DNA from: Ctena decussata
Lineage: Eukaryota; Mollusca; Bivalvia; Lucinida; Lucinidae
Direction: 5' to 3'
Assembly (NCBI GenBank): GCA_963989385.1
Contig: OZ022503.1
Location: 51,210,858 to 51,274,857 of the forward strand
DNA length: 64,000 bases
Part shown: piece by piece, positions 48,001 to 59,240 of the stretch
Layout: each line of letters begins with the position of its first letter
Position numbering within the stretch: the first letter of the stretch is position 1
Program-made: the position numbers and the translations under genes
Notes under the pieces: model-generated
The model's database searches: none
What the model saw: only the letters and a program-made list of their open reading frames with translations
What the model was told of the DNA's origin: nothing

Positions 48001-51000
48001 AGAGACTATGTTCCACCTATTGTTGTTTTCTCATGACAACAGGAGGAGCATGGATTCTTATATTACTAAAGGAGACAGAGCTCCAGCTGTTGTTACATCA
48101 TGTATCATGTCATGAAACCAGGAGGAGCATGGTTTCCTATAGTACGTACAGAGACCATGCTCCATCTGCTGTTATAATCTGATGACAGCAGGTGGAGCAC
48201 AGTAACCTATCGTTCTAACAGAGACCATGCTCAAGCTGTTGTTATAATCTGAGGACAACAGGAGGATCATGGTTTCCTATAGTACTATAAAAGACCATGC
48301 TCCAGCTGTTGTTATAATCTGATGACAATAGGAGGAAAATGGTTTCCTATAGTACTAACAGAGACCGTGATTCAGCTTTTGTTATCATCTGATGACATCA
48401 GGTTTTGTACTTTTAGAGACCACGCTCTATCCGTTGTAACAATCTGATGATAACAGAAGGAGAATGGCTTCCTGAAGTACTAACATAGACCATGCTCCAG
48501 CTGCTGTTATAACCTGATGACAACAGGAGGAGCATGGTTTCCTTTAGTACTATCAGAGCTGCTTCGGTTAACTGTACATGTCTTTGGTAAACTTGTGACA
48601 ATCTGTGTATATGTGCTTCTTTCCCTATTGGTTTTGAAAGTGGAATGTGGGATTTGATTGTATTAATTCCTGATCATTGCCTATCTTTTTACTTTCCTAT
48701 AGCACTAACAGACCTTCTTCAGCTGTTGTTTTAATATGATGACAACAGGAGGTACATCGTTTCCTATGGTACTAACGGACGTGACGTTACTTGTTTTTCA
48801 AATACAGTCTAGTTTCTGATGAAGACGAAAGTCGAAACGTGAAAACCTGTGTTTTGTCTTATTTCTGAACTTTATGGTACTAAAAGAGAGCACGCTCTAG
48901 CTATTGTTATAATCTGATGAAAACAGAAAGAGCATTGTTTCCTATAATACTGACAGACTGTTGTAATAATCTGATGACAACAGGAAAAGCTTGGTTTCTT
49001 AAAGTACTTACAGAGACCATGCTCAAGCTGTTGTTATACTCTCGTGACAACAGGTGGAGCATGATTTCGTATATACTTAACAAAGACCATGCTCCAGATG
49101 TTGTTATACTCTCATGACAACAGGTGGAGCATGATTTCCTATATACTTAATAGAGACCATGCTCCAGCTGTTGTTATACACTCATGACAACAGGAGGAGC
49201 AGGATTTCCTATATACTTAACAAAGACCATGCTCCAGCTGTTGTTATACTCTCATGACAACAGGTGGAGCATGATTTCCTATATACTTAACAGAGACCAT
49301 GCTCCAGCTGTTATTATACTCCCATAACAACAGGTGGAGCATAATTACCTATATACTTAACAGAGACCATGCTCCAGCTGTTGTTATACTCTCATGACAA
49401 CAGACGGAGCATGATTTCCAATACCCATTAGACAGACCATGCTCCAACTGTTGTTATAACCTCATGACAACAGGTGAAGCAGGATTGTGTATATACTTAA
49501 CAGAGACCGTGCTCCAGATGTTGTTATACTCCTATAACAACAGGTGGAGCATGATTACCTATATACTTAACAGAGACCATGCTCCAGATGTTGTAATACT
49601 CTCATGACAACAGGTTGTGCATGATTTCCTATTCACTTAACAAAGACCATGCTCCAGCTGTTGTTATACTCTCATGACAACAGGCGGAGCATAATTTTCT
49701 TTATACATAAGAGAGGCCATCCTCCAGCTGTTGTTATAATCTCATGACAACAGGTGGAGCATGATTACCTACATACTTAACAGAGACCATGCTCCAGCTG
49801 TTGTTATACTCTCATGACAACAGGTTGTGCATGATTTCCTATTCACTTAACAAGACCATGCTCCAGCTGTTGTTATACTCTCATGACAACAGGTGGAGCA
49901 TAATTTCCTTTATACATAAGAGAGGCCATCCTCCAGCTGTTGCTATAATCTCATGACAACAGGTGGAGCATGATTTCCTATATACTTGACAGAGACCATG
50001 CTCAAGCTGGTGTTATACTCTCATGACAACAGGTGGCGCATGATTTCCCATTCACTTAACAGAGACCATGCTCCAGCTGGTGTTATTCTCTCATGACAAC
50101 AGGTTGCGCATGATTTCCTATTCACTTAACAGAGACCATGCTCCAGATGTTGTTATACTCTCATGACAACAGGTGGCGCATGGTTCCTATTCACTTAATA
50201 GAGACCATGTTCCAGTTGTTGTGATACTCTCAGGACAACAGGTGGGAGCATGATTTCCTATATACATAAGAGAGACGACGCTCCAGCTGTTGCTATACTC
50301 TCATGGCAACAGGTGGAGCAGGATTTTCTATATACTTAACAAAGACCATGCTCCAGCTGTTGTTATACTTTCATGACAAAAGGTGGCGCATGATTTTCTA
50401 TTCCCTTAACAGAGACTATGCACAGTTGGAGCATTACTTAATATATACATAAGAGAGACCGTGCCCCAGCTGTTGCCATACTCTCATGACAACAGGTTGA
50501 GCATGATTTCCTATATACATACCGGGGACCATGCTCCAGATGTTGTTATACTCTCATGACACCAGGAGGCGCATGATTTCCTATTCTCTAAACAGAGACC
50601 ATGCTCAAACTGTTGTTATTCTCTCATGACAACAGGTGGAGCATAATTTCCTGTATACTTAACAGAGACCTTGCTCAAGCTGTTGTTATACTCTCATGAC
50701 AACAGGAGGAGTATGATTTCCTGTATATTTAACAGAGACCATGCTCAAGCTGTTGTTATACTCTCATGACAACAGGAGGAGTATGATTTCGTATATATTA
50801 AACAGAGAACCTGCCCCACCTGTTGTTATATTCTCATGACAACAGGTGGAGCATGATTTCCTGTATACTTAACAGAGACCATGCTCAAGCTGTTGTGATA
50901 TTATCATGACAACAGGAGGAGTATGATTTCGTATATACTAAACAGAGAACCTGCTCCACCTGTTGTTATACTCTCATGACAACAGGAGGCGCATGATTTC

Positions 51001-52930
51001 ATATTCACTTAACAGAGACCATGCTCCAGCTGTTGTTATACTCTCACGACAACAGGTGGAGCTTAATTTCCTATATACATAAGAGCGACCATGCTCCAGC
51101 TGTTGCTATACTCTCATGACAACAGGTGGAGCATGATTACCTATATACTTAACAGAGACCATGCTCAAGTTGATGTTATAGTCTCGTGACAACAGGAGGA
51201 GCATGATTTCGCATATACTAAACAGAGAACCTGCTCCACCTGTTGTTATACTCTCATGACAACAGGAGGCGCATGATTTCCTATTCACTTAACAGAGACC
51301 ATGCTCCAGCTGATGTTATAGTTTCGTGACAACAGGAGGAGCATGATTGTGTATACTCTAAACAGAGAACATGCTCCAGCTGTTGTTATAATCTCATGAC
51401 AACAGGTAGAGTAGAATTTCCTATATACTTAACAGAAACCATGCTCCAGCTGTTGTTATACTCTCATGACAACAGGTGGAACAAGATTTCCTATAAACTT
51501 AACAGAGACTATGTTCCAGCTGTTGTTATATTCTCTCCATGACTACAGGTGGAGCAGGATTTCCTATATACTTGACAGAGACCATGCTCAAGCTGGTGTT
51601 ATACTCTCATGATAACAGGAGGAGCAGGATTTCCTATGTACTTAACAAAGGCCATGCTCCAGCTGTTGTTATACTCTCATGACAACAGGTGGCGCATGAT
51701 TTCCTATTCACTTAACAGAGACTATGCTCCAGCTGTGTTATACTGTCATGACAACAGATGGAGCATGATTTCCTATATACATTAGAGAGACCATGCTCCA
51801 AATGTTGTTATACTCTCATGACAACAGGTGAAGCAGGATTTTCTATATACTTAACAGAGACCATGCTCCAGATGTTGTTATACTCCCATAACAACAGGTG
51901 GAGCATGATAACCTATATACTCTAGAGAGACCATGCTCCAGATGTTGTTTTACTCTCATTGCAACAGGTGGCCCTTGATTTGTTATTTACCTAACAGCGA
52001 CCATTTCTAGTTGTTGTTATACTCTCATGACAACAGGTGGAGCATGATTACCTATATACTTAACAGAGACCATGCTCCAGATGTTGTTATGCTCTCATGA
52101 CAACAGGTGGCACATGATTTCCAATTAACTTAACAGAGACCATGCTCCAGCTGTTGTTATACTCTCATGACAACAGTTCGAGCAGAGTTTTCTATATACT
52201 TAACAAAGACCATGCTCCAGCTGTTGTTATACTCTCATGACAACAGGTGGCGCATGATTTCCTATTCACTTAACATAGACCATGCTCCAGATGTTGTTAT
52301 ACTCTCATGAGAACAGGTGGCGCATGATTTCCTATTCAATTAACAGAGACCATGCTCCAACTGTTATTATACTCTCATGACAACAGGTGGAGCATGATTT
52401 CCTATATACATAAGAGAGATCATGCTCCAGCTGTTGCTCTACTCTCATGACAACAGGTGGAGCAGGATTTTCTATATACTTAACAAAGACCATGCTCCAG
52501 CTGTTGTTATACTCTCATGACAAAAGGTGGCGCATAATTCTCTATTCACTTAACAGATACCATGCTCCAGCTGTTGTTATACTCTCATGACAACAGGTGG
52601 AGCGTGATTTCCTATATTCTTAACAAAGACCATGCTCCAGCTGTTGTTATAATCGCATGACAACAGGTGGAGCATGATTTCCTATATACTTAACAAAGAC
52701 CATGCTCCAGCTATTGTTATACTCTCATGACAACAGGTGGAACATGATTTCCTATATACTTAACAGAGACCATGCTCCAGCTGTTGTTATGGTTTCCTAT
52801 ATGACAAATAGAGAGCGTGTTGCAGCTGTGCTGTAGTTAACACTAACAGAGACCCAGCTGTAGCTGTTGTCAGGCTAAAGGAGATCATGCTCCAGCTGTA
52901 ATCATGAAATTATAAAATTAGCTGCATCAC
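48001..52930 (-). repeat. Right-arm tandem array of the same 70-bp monomer, opposite orientation
   Basis: The same monomer as the left array, read on the minus strand: agagaccatgctccagctgt, then tgttatactctcatgacaac, then aggtggagcatgatttccta. About 65-70 units are present. The inner edge (48.0-48.95 kb) is more diverged, using 'taatctgatgacaacagg' in place of 'tactctcatgacaacagg', and is interrupted at about 48.55-48.71 and 48.78-48.88 kb by non-array DNA. The outer edge (52.77-52.93 kb) is the exact counterpart of the left array start, including the variant units with tgttgcagctgtgctgtagt. Confidence 0.92.
48816..48858 (+). ncRNA. Hammerhead-like ribozyme core motif (incomplete)
   Basis: CTGATGA (48816-48822), a stem-II-like GAC-GAAA-GTC (48824-48833), GAAAC (48834-48838), then a possible stem III (aaaac/gtttt) and GTC (48856-48858). 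These are the invariant parts of hammerhead ribozymes in the right order. Stem I has no good pairing, so activity is doubtful; it may be a relic of a retroelement such as a Penelope-like element, some of which carry such motifs. Confidence 0.35.
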
Positions 52931-54250
52931 GGTCCCTATTTGTCATAGAGCAAATCCTGCTACCTACCAGTTTCATTACATTTGGTTTTCAGCCCCCCCC
53001 CCCCTCCTCCAGATAGGTGACAAAAAACTTTATGACCCATTCACACACCTTATGTAAGACAGGCCTCAAGAACCTTTATAATAGACAGGCCTCAATCAAA
53101 CTTTTGGGCAGAAAATACAAAGAAATTTCTCTCATTGTTGCAGGTTTATTATATATACCGATTAATGGTTCGTTATTTTTTTCTGCAAATGTCCACCAAG
53201 AAACTGATGCTGAATGCTCTATAAAGCTGATAATAACATTAAGGGTGTTGGGCCCAGTGTCCAGATTCCAGAGCAGTTTTTTTACTGATGACAAGGAACC
53301 GTCACAAACGCAGGCGTGAAATTTACTCGAGAACATTCCTCTGATCGACGTGTTTTAAGACCATTCATTGTATATTTTCCAATACATCAATGTTTTTTGT
53401 TGGGGGTGGAGGTGGGGGGAGGGGGAATAGAGCGACCCTAGTATTCCTTCTTTGTAAGCGTTTTTAAATCTTAAATTTGAAAGAATAGAATTTATTTGAA
53501 AGTGTAGGTGTAATGGGGAGTCTTGAACATTTTTTTTTAAATTAAGACAAATGGATTTTTTTTCCATTTGTCTTTATTTAAAAAAAGAAATTATGCAGGG
53601 CTCCCCCCTATGCCTCCACACACTCCACCCCCTCCCCTCCCAGTAGATCACCAATAACACCCCCCCCCCTCAAACACACACACACATACCCTCCTGAATG
53701 TACCCGGCCCCCAACCTGATAATAAATGACTCGTACCTAATACATGCATTCAGTAAAAGGGCCAATGAAACATATTAAACAATGTCAATTGTTTGTTTAT
53801 TAGACATCAAACTGGCCAACATTTTTGTTGATCGAACTTCGAAAAAAGATGAACATGTTTCGTATTCAAATTCTTCAACGATAAGTTTTGCGTGATCCAC
53901 ACACAGTCATAAAAGCTGTCTGTTTTAATTGTCTATTTTTAAACATGGATGCAGCGACTTAAAAATAAATCGGTCGATATGTGCTATATTTAAACGAGCT
54001 ATTAATAGTATATAGTTGAGCATGCGCATTGCCAGATCATGCGCGGCCTGTTGTCGTTTTCCCTCTCCCTAACCCAACTGGGGTCGACTCTTAAAGTAAA
54101 GAATCTCTTTCTATGAGAAAAGTATTAAGTGTTGAAACTATTTTAGAACGGATTCGTTACCCAGGGAAGCAAACAGGTAGTCATAAAAGTTGTCCCCCTT
54201 GGTCCAGTGGCAGAACAACTCGGAAGTGTTTCCAAACACCTTATATAGTT

Positions 54251-54463
54251 GGGTAAAGTCGGGTAAATTCGGACAGCGGGTAAATTCGGACAGTGACATA
54301 GTTTCCTTTATATGTCAGTGTTTTGTAATTAAAATAAAATCAACTGGGCAAACAGAGAAAAACCTGATGAGACGGCTTATTATGAGCCGCCTCATCTGGA
54401 TTTTCAGTGTTTTCAATGGTATGTCCGAATTTACCCGCTGTCCGAAGTTACCCGACTCTACTC
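54251..54463. mobile_element. MITE family B copy just outside the foldback element
   Basis: gggtaaagtcgggtaaattc to cccgctgtccgaagttaccc and gactctactc. The core gagacggcttattatgagcc followed by gcctcatc is conserved. The right terminus is diverged, and TA duplications are not clear. Confidence 0.8.
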
Positions 54464-54514
54464 AATGTATACAAGCAAATGATGGGAGGTCACTCTGATC
54501 TTGACGCAGTTCAA

Positions 54515-54708
54515 GCTGGGCACACAATGTTGAATAAACATTGAATCAACCTTGATTCACCGTTATTACGTTGAATCAAGGTTGTTCAATGCTTTTTCAA
54601 TGTTGAATAAACATTGAATCAACCTTGATTCAACGTAAGGTTGATTCAACGTTATTACGTTGAATCAAGGTTGATTCAATGCTTCTTCAACACTGTGTGT
54701 CTGCTGGG
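54515..54708. mobile_element. MITE family D (TTGATTCAAC palindrome), copy with internal duplication
   Basis: The ends gctgggcacacaatgttgaa and cactgtgtgtctgctggg are inverted. The interior is built of ttgaatcaaccttgattcaa words, and a block of about 75 bp is duplicated. Other copies: 2431-2622, 8376-8486 (TA before, termini cccaatgggcacacaagg / ccttgtgtgccgggtgggg), 9541-9634 (partial), 16441-16537, 27541-27595 (partial), 31524-31612. Termini CCCAGCAG/CTGCTGGG are shared with family C. Confidence 0.85.
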
Positions 54709-55480
54709 TTGCGTCCTTCGTCGTAAATTGCTATATAATATTTGCTCCCCAAAAGGGAGAAACTTCTCTCCTTTAAGAATAGAGGAGTAAACTTTACTAT
54801 TCGTTTAAAGTCGACTCCATTGTCAAAATGGCGGCCACACGATAGAGGTATTTCCATTCACTTTAATGTCAGACAAGCACATTTATAAATAAGGCTTTGA
54901 TTTTTAATGCATTTGTTTCTGATAATTCAAGTTTTTGCTTGTTGGTTTGAAGGGTAGACAGAGTTGCCACGAACTCGTCGGCGGCATCGGGTATTCTTCG
55001 GTAGGGCTGTGCTCTGCTGTGCTTGCAGATGTGAGAATGTGGTTTGTTTGGATTTTCACACTTGCATCATATATGTCGATCTTTTTTCTCCCACCTCTGT
55101 GGGGAGGTGCCTCGATAAAGACTGAAACACCCAAGGTATGCAAAAAAATAAAAAAAAAATGGAATAGCGCACTTTGAGATGAGACTACATGTAAATCTGA
55201 GATTTATCATGACCGTTGTTTTGTATTAGATCTATACCAATGCAGCATATTTTAATTTGAAATGGTTGCTTCGAAAATATTTTTATAAGAAGATACGAAT
55301 CAAGGTAAACGATTTTTTGTGTGCCGTTTTCGAACCGTGTGACAGATCAAGTTGTATGTGGGCACGGCACGTTCGTTAGAAGTACTAGGGATATCTTCGA
55401 GTAGTACATGTAGGAATACCTGATTTTTGCTCGCGTTTACCAACGTAATTTTTCCAAACGTGCCCACTATAACATGTTTA

Positions 55481-55693
55481 GGTAGAGTCTGGAAACTTCG
55501 GACAGCGGGTAGATTCGGACAGTGACATTGTTTCCTTTATATGTCAGGTGTTTGGAGCTAAAACAAATGTAACTGGCCAAACAGTAAAACTCCTGATGAG
55601 ACGGCTCATGATGAGCCGTCTCATCTGGATTTTCACTGTTTGCAATGGTATGTCCGAATTTACCCCCATGTCCGAAGTTACCAGACTCTCCCC
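55481..55693. mobile_element. MITE family B copy
   Basis: ggtagagtctggaaacttcg to gttaccagactctccc, TA on both sides (55479-55480, 55694-55695). The central hairpin gagacggctcatgatgagcc and gtctc is intact. Confidence 0.85.
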
Positions 55694-55811
55694 TACATAT
55701 AGTCGATTAACCCATTTATGCCCTGTAGAATGTTCTAGTCTTATCAATGGATGGGTCCATTTGCCAATTACGGGAAGTCGGGTTCAATTTATGTATCATT
55801 AAGGTAAAGAT

Positions 55812-56070
55812 TTTCCATAGCCTAATAGCCGTAGGGGCAGTGGGGTTTAGAGGACAACTATCTTGGGCACAGCTGATGAAAGGCGGAGCCCATCCCTCAC
55901 CTTTCGCTGCCTTATCCTTCCCTGATTCGAAAAGGGTACCCATTTACTGCAAGGTTGACAGAGAGAGTTTTCCAGTCGTCGGATGGCGAAAGCTGGACGC
56001 GATCTCACGACCTTCCGGCGCCTTTCTGCACCATAACCGAGTCACTCTTACCATTCGACTACGGCGCCTC
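55812..56070 (-). mobile_element. tRNA-derived SINE, family 3, most complete copy
   Basis: The head (right end, minus strand) is ggcgccgtagtcgaatggta, then agagtgactcggttatggtg. The B-box region is decayed (gtgagatcgcgtcc). The body has cgtcggatggcg... and the 3' end actgcccctacggctattag. It is inserted in an older palindromic repeat whose halves flank it (about 55704 and 56115-56175). Confidence 0.75.
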
Positions 56071-56570
56071 TCGTGTATCATTGGGTAAAGAATAATACCC
56101 AATTGTCGTATGTAAATAGTGTGCACCCTAATCAGACACGGCGTCTGACCTGGGTCTCCATTGTTCGCCTATGTCCTATTTATGGGATACTAGGCAGGGC
56201 TTAAACAAATGAATTAATCAGGATAATGAGAATGGCGCTTGTAAGGCCTTATAATTTTTCTTGTCTGCTCCGATCATTCAGGAGTTTTGAAATACTGGCC
56301 AATTAAATCATAAATAAATGCATTTTTTTGCCTTATCTAACTTACATCAATTTTCACTGCAGCCGGAATTAAGTGTCTTGTGGCGGCCGTAGGCTCCTCT
56401 TTACCCGTAGTGCAGTTTATCTCTTGGACGACCTTCTATGAACTACTTAAAACAGAATTCAGCATGCGCTGGTGCAAGAAGTTGTAAGCAGCCTTTCATC
56501 TTAAATCATCTTTGCTTCTTATGGAGCAAACTACCGAGTCTCTGTTTTCTCCTTGTACCCAGGGATGACA

Positions 56571-56808
56571 TGAACCGCAACACGAGAAAAACCAACAAAG
56601 TGGTTGTGCGCCCAGCGCAGACTCAGATCAGCCTGGACGTCCGTCCAGTCTGATCAGAGTCTTCGGTGTCCGCCTGGAGTTAGCTTAGACCCTTAGCTAT
56701 CCTTTAAGCGCTTAGCAAAGAGTCTGATCAGATTTGGCGGATGCGAGGCTGACCTGAGTAGGCACCGGGCACACAACCACTTTGTTGGTTTTCTCTTGTC
56801 GCGGCTCA
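56571..56808. mobile_element. MITE family A, complete copy
   Basis: tgaaccgcaacacgagaaaa to cttgtcgcggctca, about 240 bp, lying in the last receptor intron beyond the foldback element. The inner right arm (gatgcgaggctgacctgagt) has decayed. Confidence 0.88.
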
Positions 56809-57473
56809 TATTCTGAATTTCTCATATTTAAGGAGACAAACATGATCATCATAAACCGAATGAGACAGGGGATGACCTCGACTCAACAGTTAAAGCGGAC
56901 GCAATAAACAGAGGAGTCTATCTTAATAACCATAATGGTAAGGATATACCATTAGATTTCAAAACTTGGGATACTTAAAATAATTGCCTTAATGTCCTAG
57001 AAATGAAAAAGTTTGTTTTTTCGAAGTACGACCGAGTCTGAAAGATGCAAATGGAACGACAAACAGTGTAGACTTCGTTGAATGAAACTAACAACGGCAG
57101 AATACATCAAATCTTGTAATACGCCGTGGCCAATTCGTTGCTGTTTTTTTTAAATATTTACACTTGCTACTGACATCCCTTAGGTAAACCCTTAAGAGCA
57201 CTAGCTTTAAACACCAATGAACGACAATTGATCATGCGAAGTTGTCATTAAGCGACGTTTAAGGTAAACGTACGTCTTGACTGGTCCACGTAATGTTCGA
57301 TTCATGGCGAGGGCTGTTTGCCGTTACGGCCGAACCTGTCGTTAGTAATTCTTCTTCGAATTAAAGTTTGCGTATGCTACACTAAATTACCATGAAAACC
57401 GCACAGAAAGCTTCTAAATTAAAGTGTTAACAAAAGAATTAAAATTTGATTTTTCAGCGTTCAACATGTGAAT

Positions 57474-57548
57474 AAGCCAGTGGTCGTAACTAAAATTTTA
57501 CAAGAAGTGCTTCGCGCTTCCTGGAATTTTAGCTCAGCCCACTGGCTT
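57474..57548. repeat. Hairpin repeat
   Basis: aagccagtgg...ctaaaattttacaagaag and its imperfect inverse cttcctggaattttag...cccactggctt around tgcttcgcg. Confidence 0.72.
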
Positions 57549-57833
57549 CATCACACGATTCACGCTATCAAATGCTAATTCTTAAATGAAGCTGATAAAG
57601 CTGGCCACGACAGGATTCGACAAACCTTGTAATACGCTGTTGCCGACTTCGTTGATAAAGCTGGATATAGCGCTAGCAGAACAGGACAAACATCGTAATA
57701 CGCCATTGTCAAGTTCGTTGATGGGAAATGAGGCTGGTAACGGCAGAATATGTCAATCTTGCATTATACCGTTACCAACATCATAAGTGACAAATGAAGT
57801 CGACAACGACAGAATGTAACATACTGTGTAGTA

Positions 57834-58035
57834 CCAGAGCTCTAGATAAGAAATGGAAACAGAAATGATATATGGAAATTTCTCTATATTTTAGCATAAA
57901 ACTATGTTGTGACTCCCTCTTAGAAGCGTCTTCCAGAGACGGTTCTTATGTCGGGTCACAACATGCTTTTGTTGAGAAATAAGAACAATCATCACAGAGT
58001 TTCCTGAAAAAAAAAACACTTTATCTGGAGCTCTG
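57834..58035. mobile_element. Small TIR element (202 bp) in the minisatellite
   Basis: ccagagctctagataa and, inverted, cagagctccagataa, TA on both sides. An inner inverted pair gttgtgactccc / gggtcacaac. Non-coding. Confidence 0.72.
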
Positions 58036-58167
58036 TAATATGCCATTACCACCTTCTTTGGTGTTAAAATAAGCTAGCAACGACAGAATAGAACAGACCT
58101 CATATTTTGCCGTTGCCGACTGCGTTGATGTTAAATGACGCTGTCAACGAGAGATAAGTATGATGGC

Positions 58168-58776
58168 TGTACTAGTTTTCGGGGTATTAACATCTGCTCG
58201 CAACATAAAAACTGTGTCATAAACAAAAATAAAAAAATGATGGTCAGTGTGTACATAAAAATATGTGTTAAGTAATGTGTAACTTACATTTCATGTGCGT
58301 ATGTCGCCATGTTTACATATTTGATCAACTCCACACAGATGCTTGCCTGGATCTGCTCCCCGAAACTGCCCCAGTTTTCGGGGTATGTTATAGAAGTCGC
58401 CTTCAAAATGCATCAGCTGCAGATCCTAATGATAACAACAGTTTTCACAAGATCTGCAATTCTTTAGGTTGTAGAAACGATATTTGAATTATCAGAAAAA
58501 AAAAGTTCATAATTGAATAAAACACCGTGTCATCTTCGTCGGTACTTTCCATAAGCTTTAAAGTGTTTCCAATATGGCCGCTTCCACGGTCACCAACAAC
58601 GACGTCATGGATGACGTCACAACTGACGTGCTGTCGCGTGTCAATTAGTGTATGATCAAACATACTGATTCAACTTTCTGCTTGCAAAAAATAATCATCT
58701 TTAGAGGTCCCTGACAAGAAAGCGGTATAATCTATTATAATGCCCCGAATTCTGGCGCACCCCGAAAACAGGTACA
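58168..58776. mobile_element. TIR element (609 bp) in the minisatellite
   Basis: tgtactagttttcggggt and, inverted, tgtacctgttttcggggt; a third ccagttttcggggt lies inside (58370). A minus-strand 72-codon frame (58445-58663) has no recognised domain. Confidence 0.65.
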
Positions 58777-58972
58777 TCGACCATATAAACAATCTTTGCC
58801 GTTTTGATGGTGTAAAATGAAGCTGGCAGTAGTAGAATACATCAAATCAAATCTTGTAATACGCCATTGTCCATGGGTTGCTGTTTAATGAAGCTGACGA
58901 AGCTTCCACCGACAGAATTCGACAAAACTTAGCGACAACAAAAACTTGTTTGTATAAAATTGTATATACATA

Positions 58973-59210
58973 TGAGCCGCGACGTGAGAAAACCAACAAA
59001 GTGGTTGTGCGGACAGCGAAGACTCAGATCAGCCTGGGCATCCGCCCAGTCTGATCAGAGTCTTCGCTGTCCGCATGAAGGTAGCTTAGAACCTAAGCTG
59101 CCCTTTGGGCTCTTAACGAAGAGTCTGCTGAAACTGGGCAGATGCCCAGGCTGATCTGAGTCTGCACTGGGCACACGACCACATTGTTGGTTTTCTCGTG
59201 TCGCGGCTCA
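58973..59210. mobile_element. MITE family A, complete copy 30 nt before the SEFIR exon
   Basis: A full palindrome from tgagccgcgacgtgagaaaa to gtgtcgcggctca. It is followed by a (ta)n run and then ttttcctttcag, the acceptor of the SEFIR exon at 59241. The splice branch point therefore probably lies in or next to the MITE. The element also keeps an open frame in phase with the exon but supplies no ATG. Confidence 0.9.
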
Positions 59211-59240
59211 TATATATATATATATATATTTTCCTTTCAG

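Larger units (their letters stand above)
33031..54082. mobile_element. Giant foldback-like inverted-repeat element (~21 kb) in the last receptor intron
   Basis: The sequence from about 33.03 to 39.55 kb reappears in reverse complement from 54.08 down to 48.0 kb. Checked anchors, left and right in turn: gagggaaaacgacaacaggc (33.04/54.06 kb); gttggccagtttgat (33.42/53.81); cgagtcatttattatcagg (33.51/53.73); tttatagagc near 33.97 with its partner near 53.22; the start of the monomer array (34.29/52.93). Each arm has an outer unique part of about 1.2 kb and an inner array of 70-bp monomers; an 8.5 kb loop lies between. Long inverted repeats with unique outer and tandem-repeat inner domains are the hallmark of foldback elements (Drosophila FB, sea urchin TU). 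I see no transposase, and clean target duplications are not evident. Confidence 0.75.
57060..58940 (+). repeat. Diverged ~65-bp minisatellite broken by later insertions
   Basis: A unit such as aatgaagctgacaacgacag, aatacatcaaatcttgtaat, acgccgttgccgacttcgtt gatg occurs at about 57080, 57590, 57655, 57722, 57790, 58025-58150 and 58805-58935. The breaks coincide with a hairpin repeat (57474-57548) and two TIR elements (57834-58035, 58168-58776). Confidence 0.75.
32791..59240. other. 26.4-kb intron between transmembrane and SEFIR exons
   Basis: Bounded by gtaagc and ttttcctttcag. It contains the giant foldback structure, families B, C, D and A of MITEs, SINEs and a minisatellite. No further receptor exon was seen, and exon G and H phases join directly. 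Confidence 0.75.

Noticed and set aside
33031..54082. Assembly artefact (mis-joined inverted copy of one haplotype)
   Set aside because: Arms differ in monomer number and sequence, outer flanks diverge gradually, and the loop is long and unique. Not excluded without reads.
59198..59240. Open frame extending the SEFIR exon upstream through the (ta)n run into the MITE
   Set aside because: It begins at GTG, with no ATG, and crosses a good 3' splice site whose phase matches exon G.
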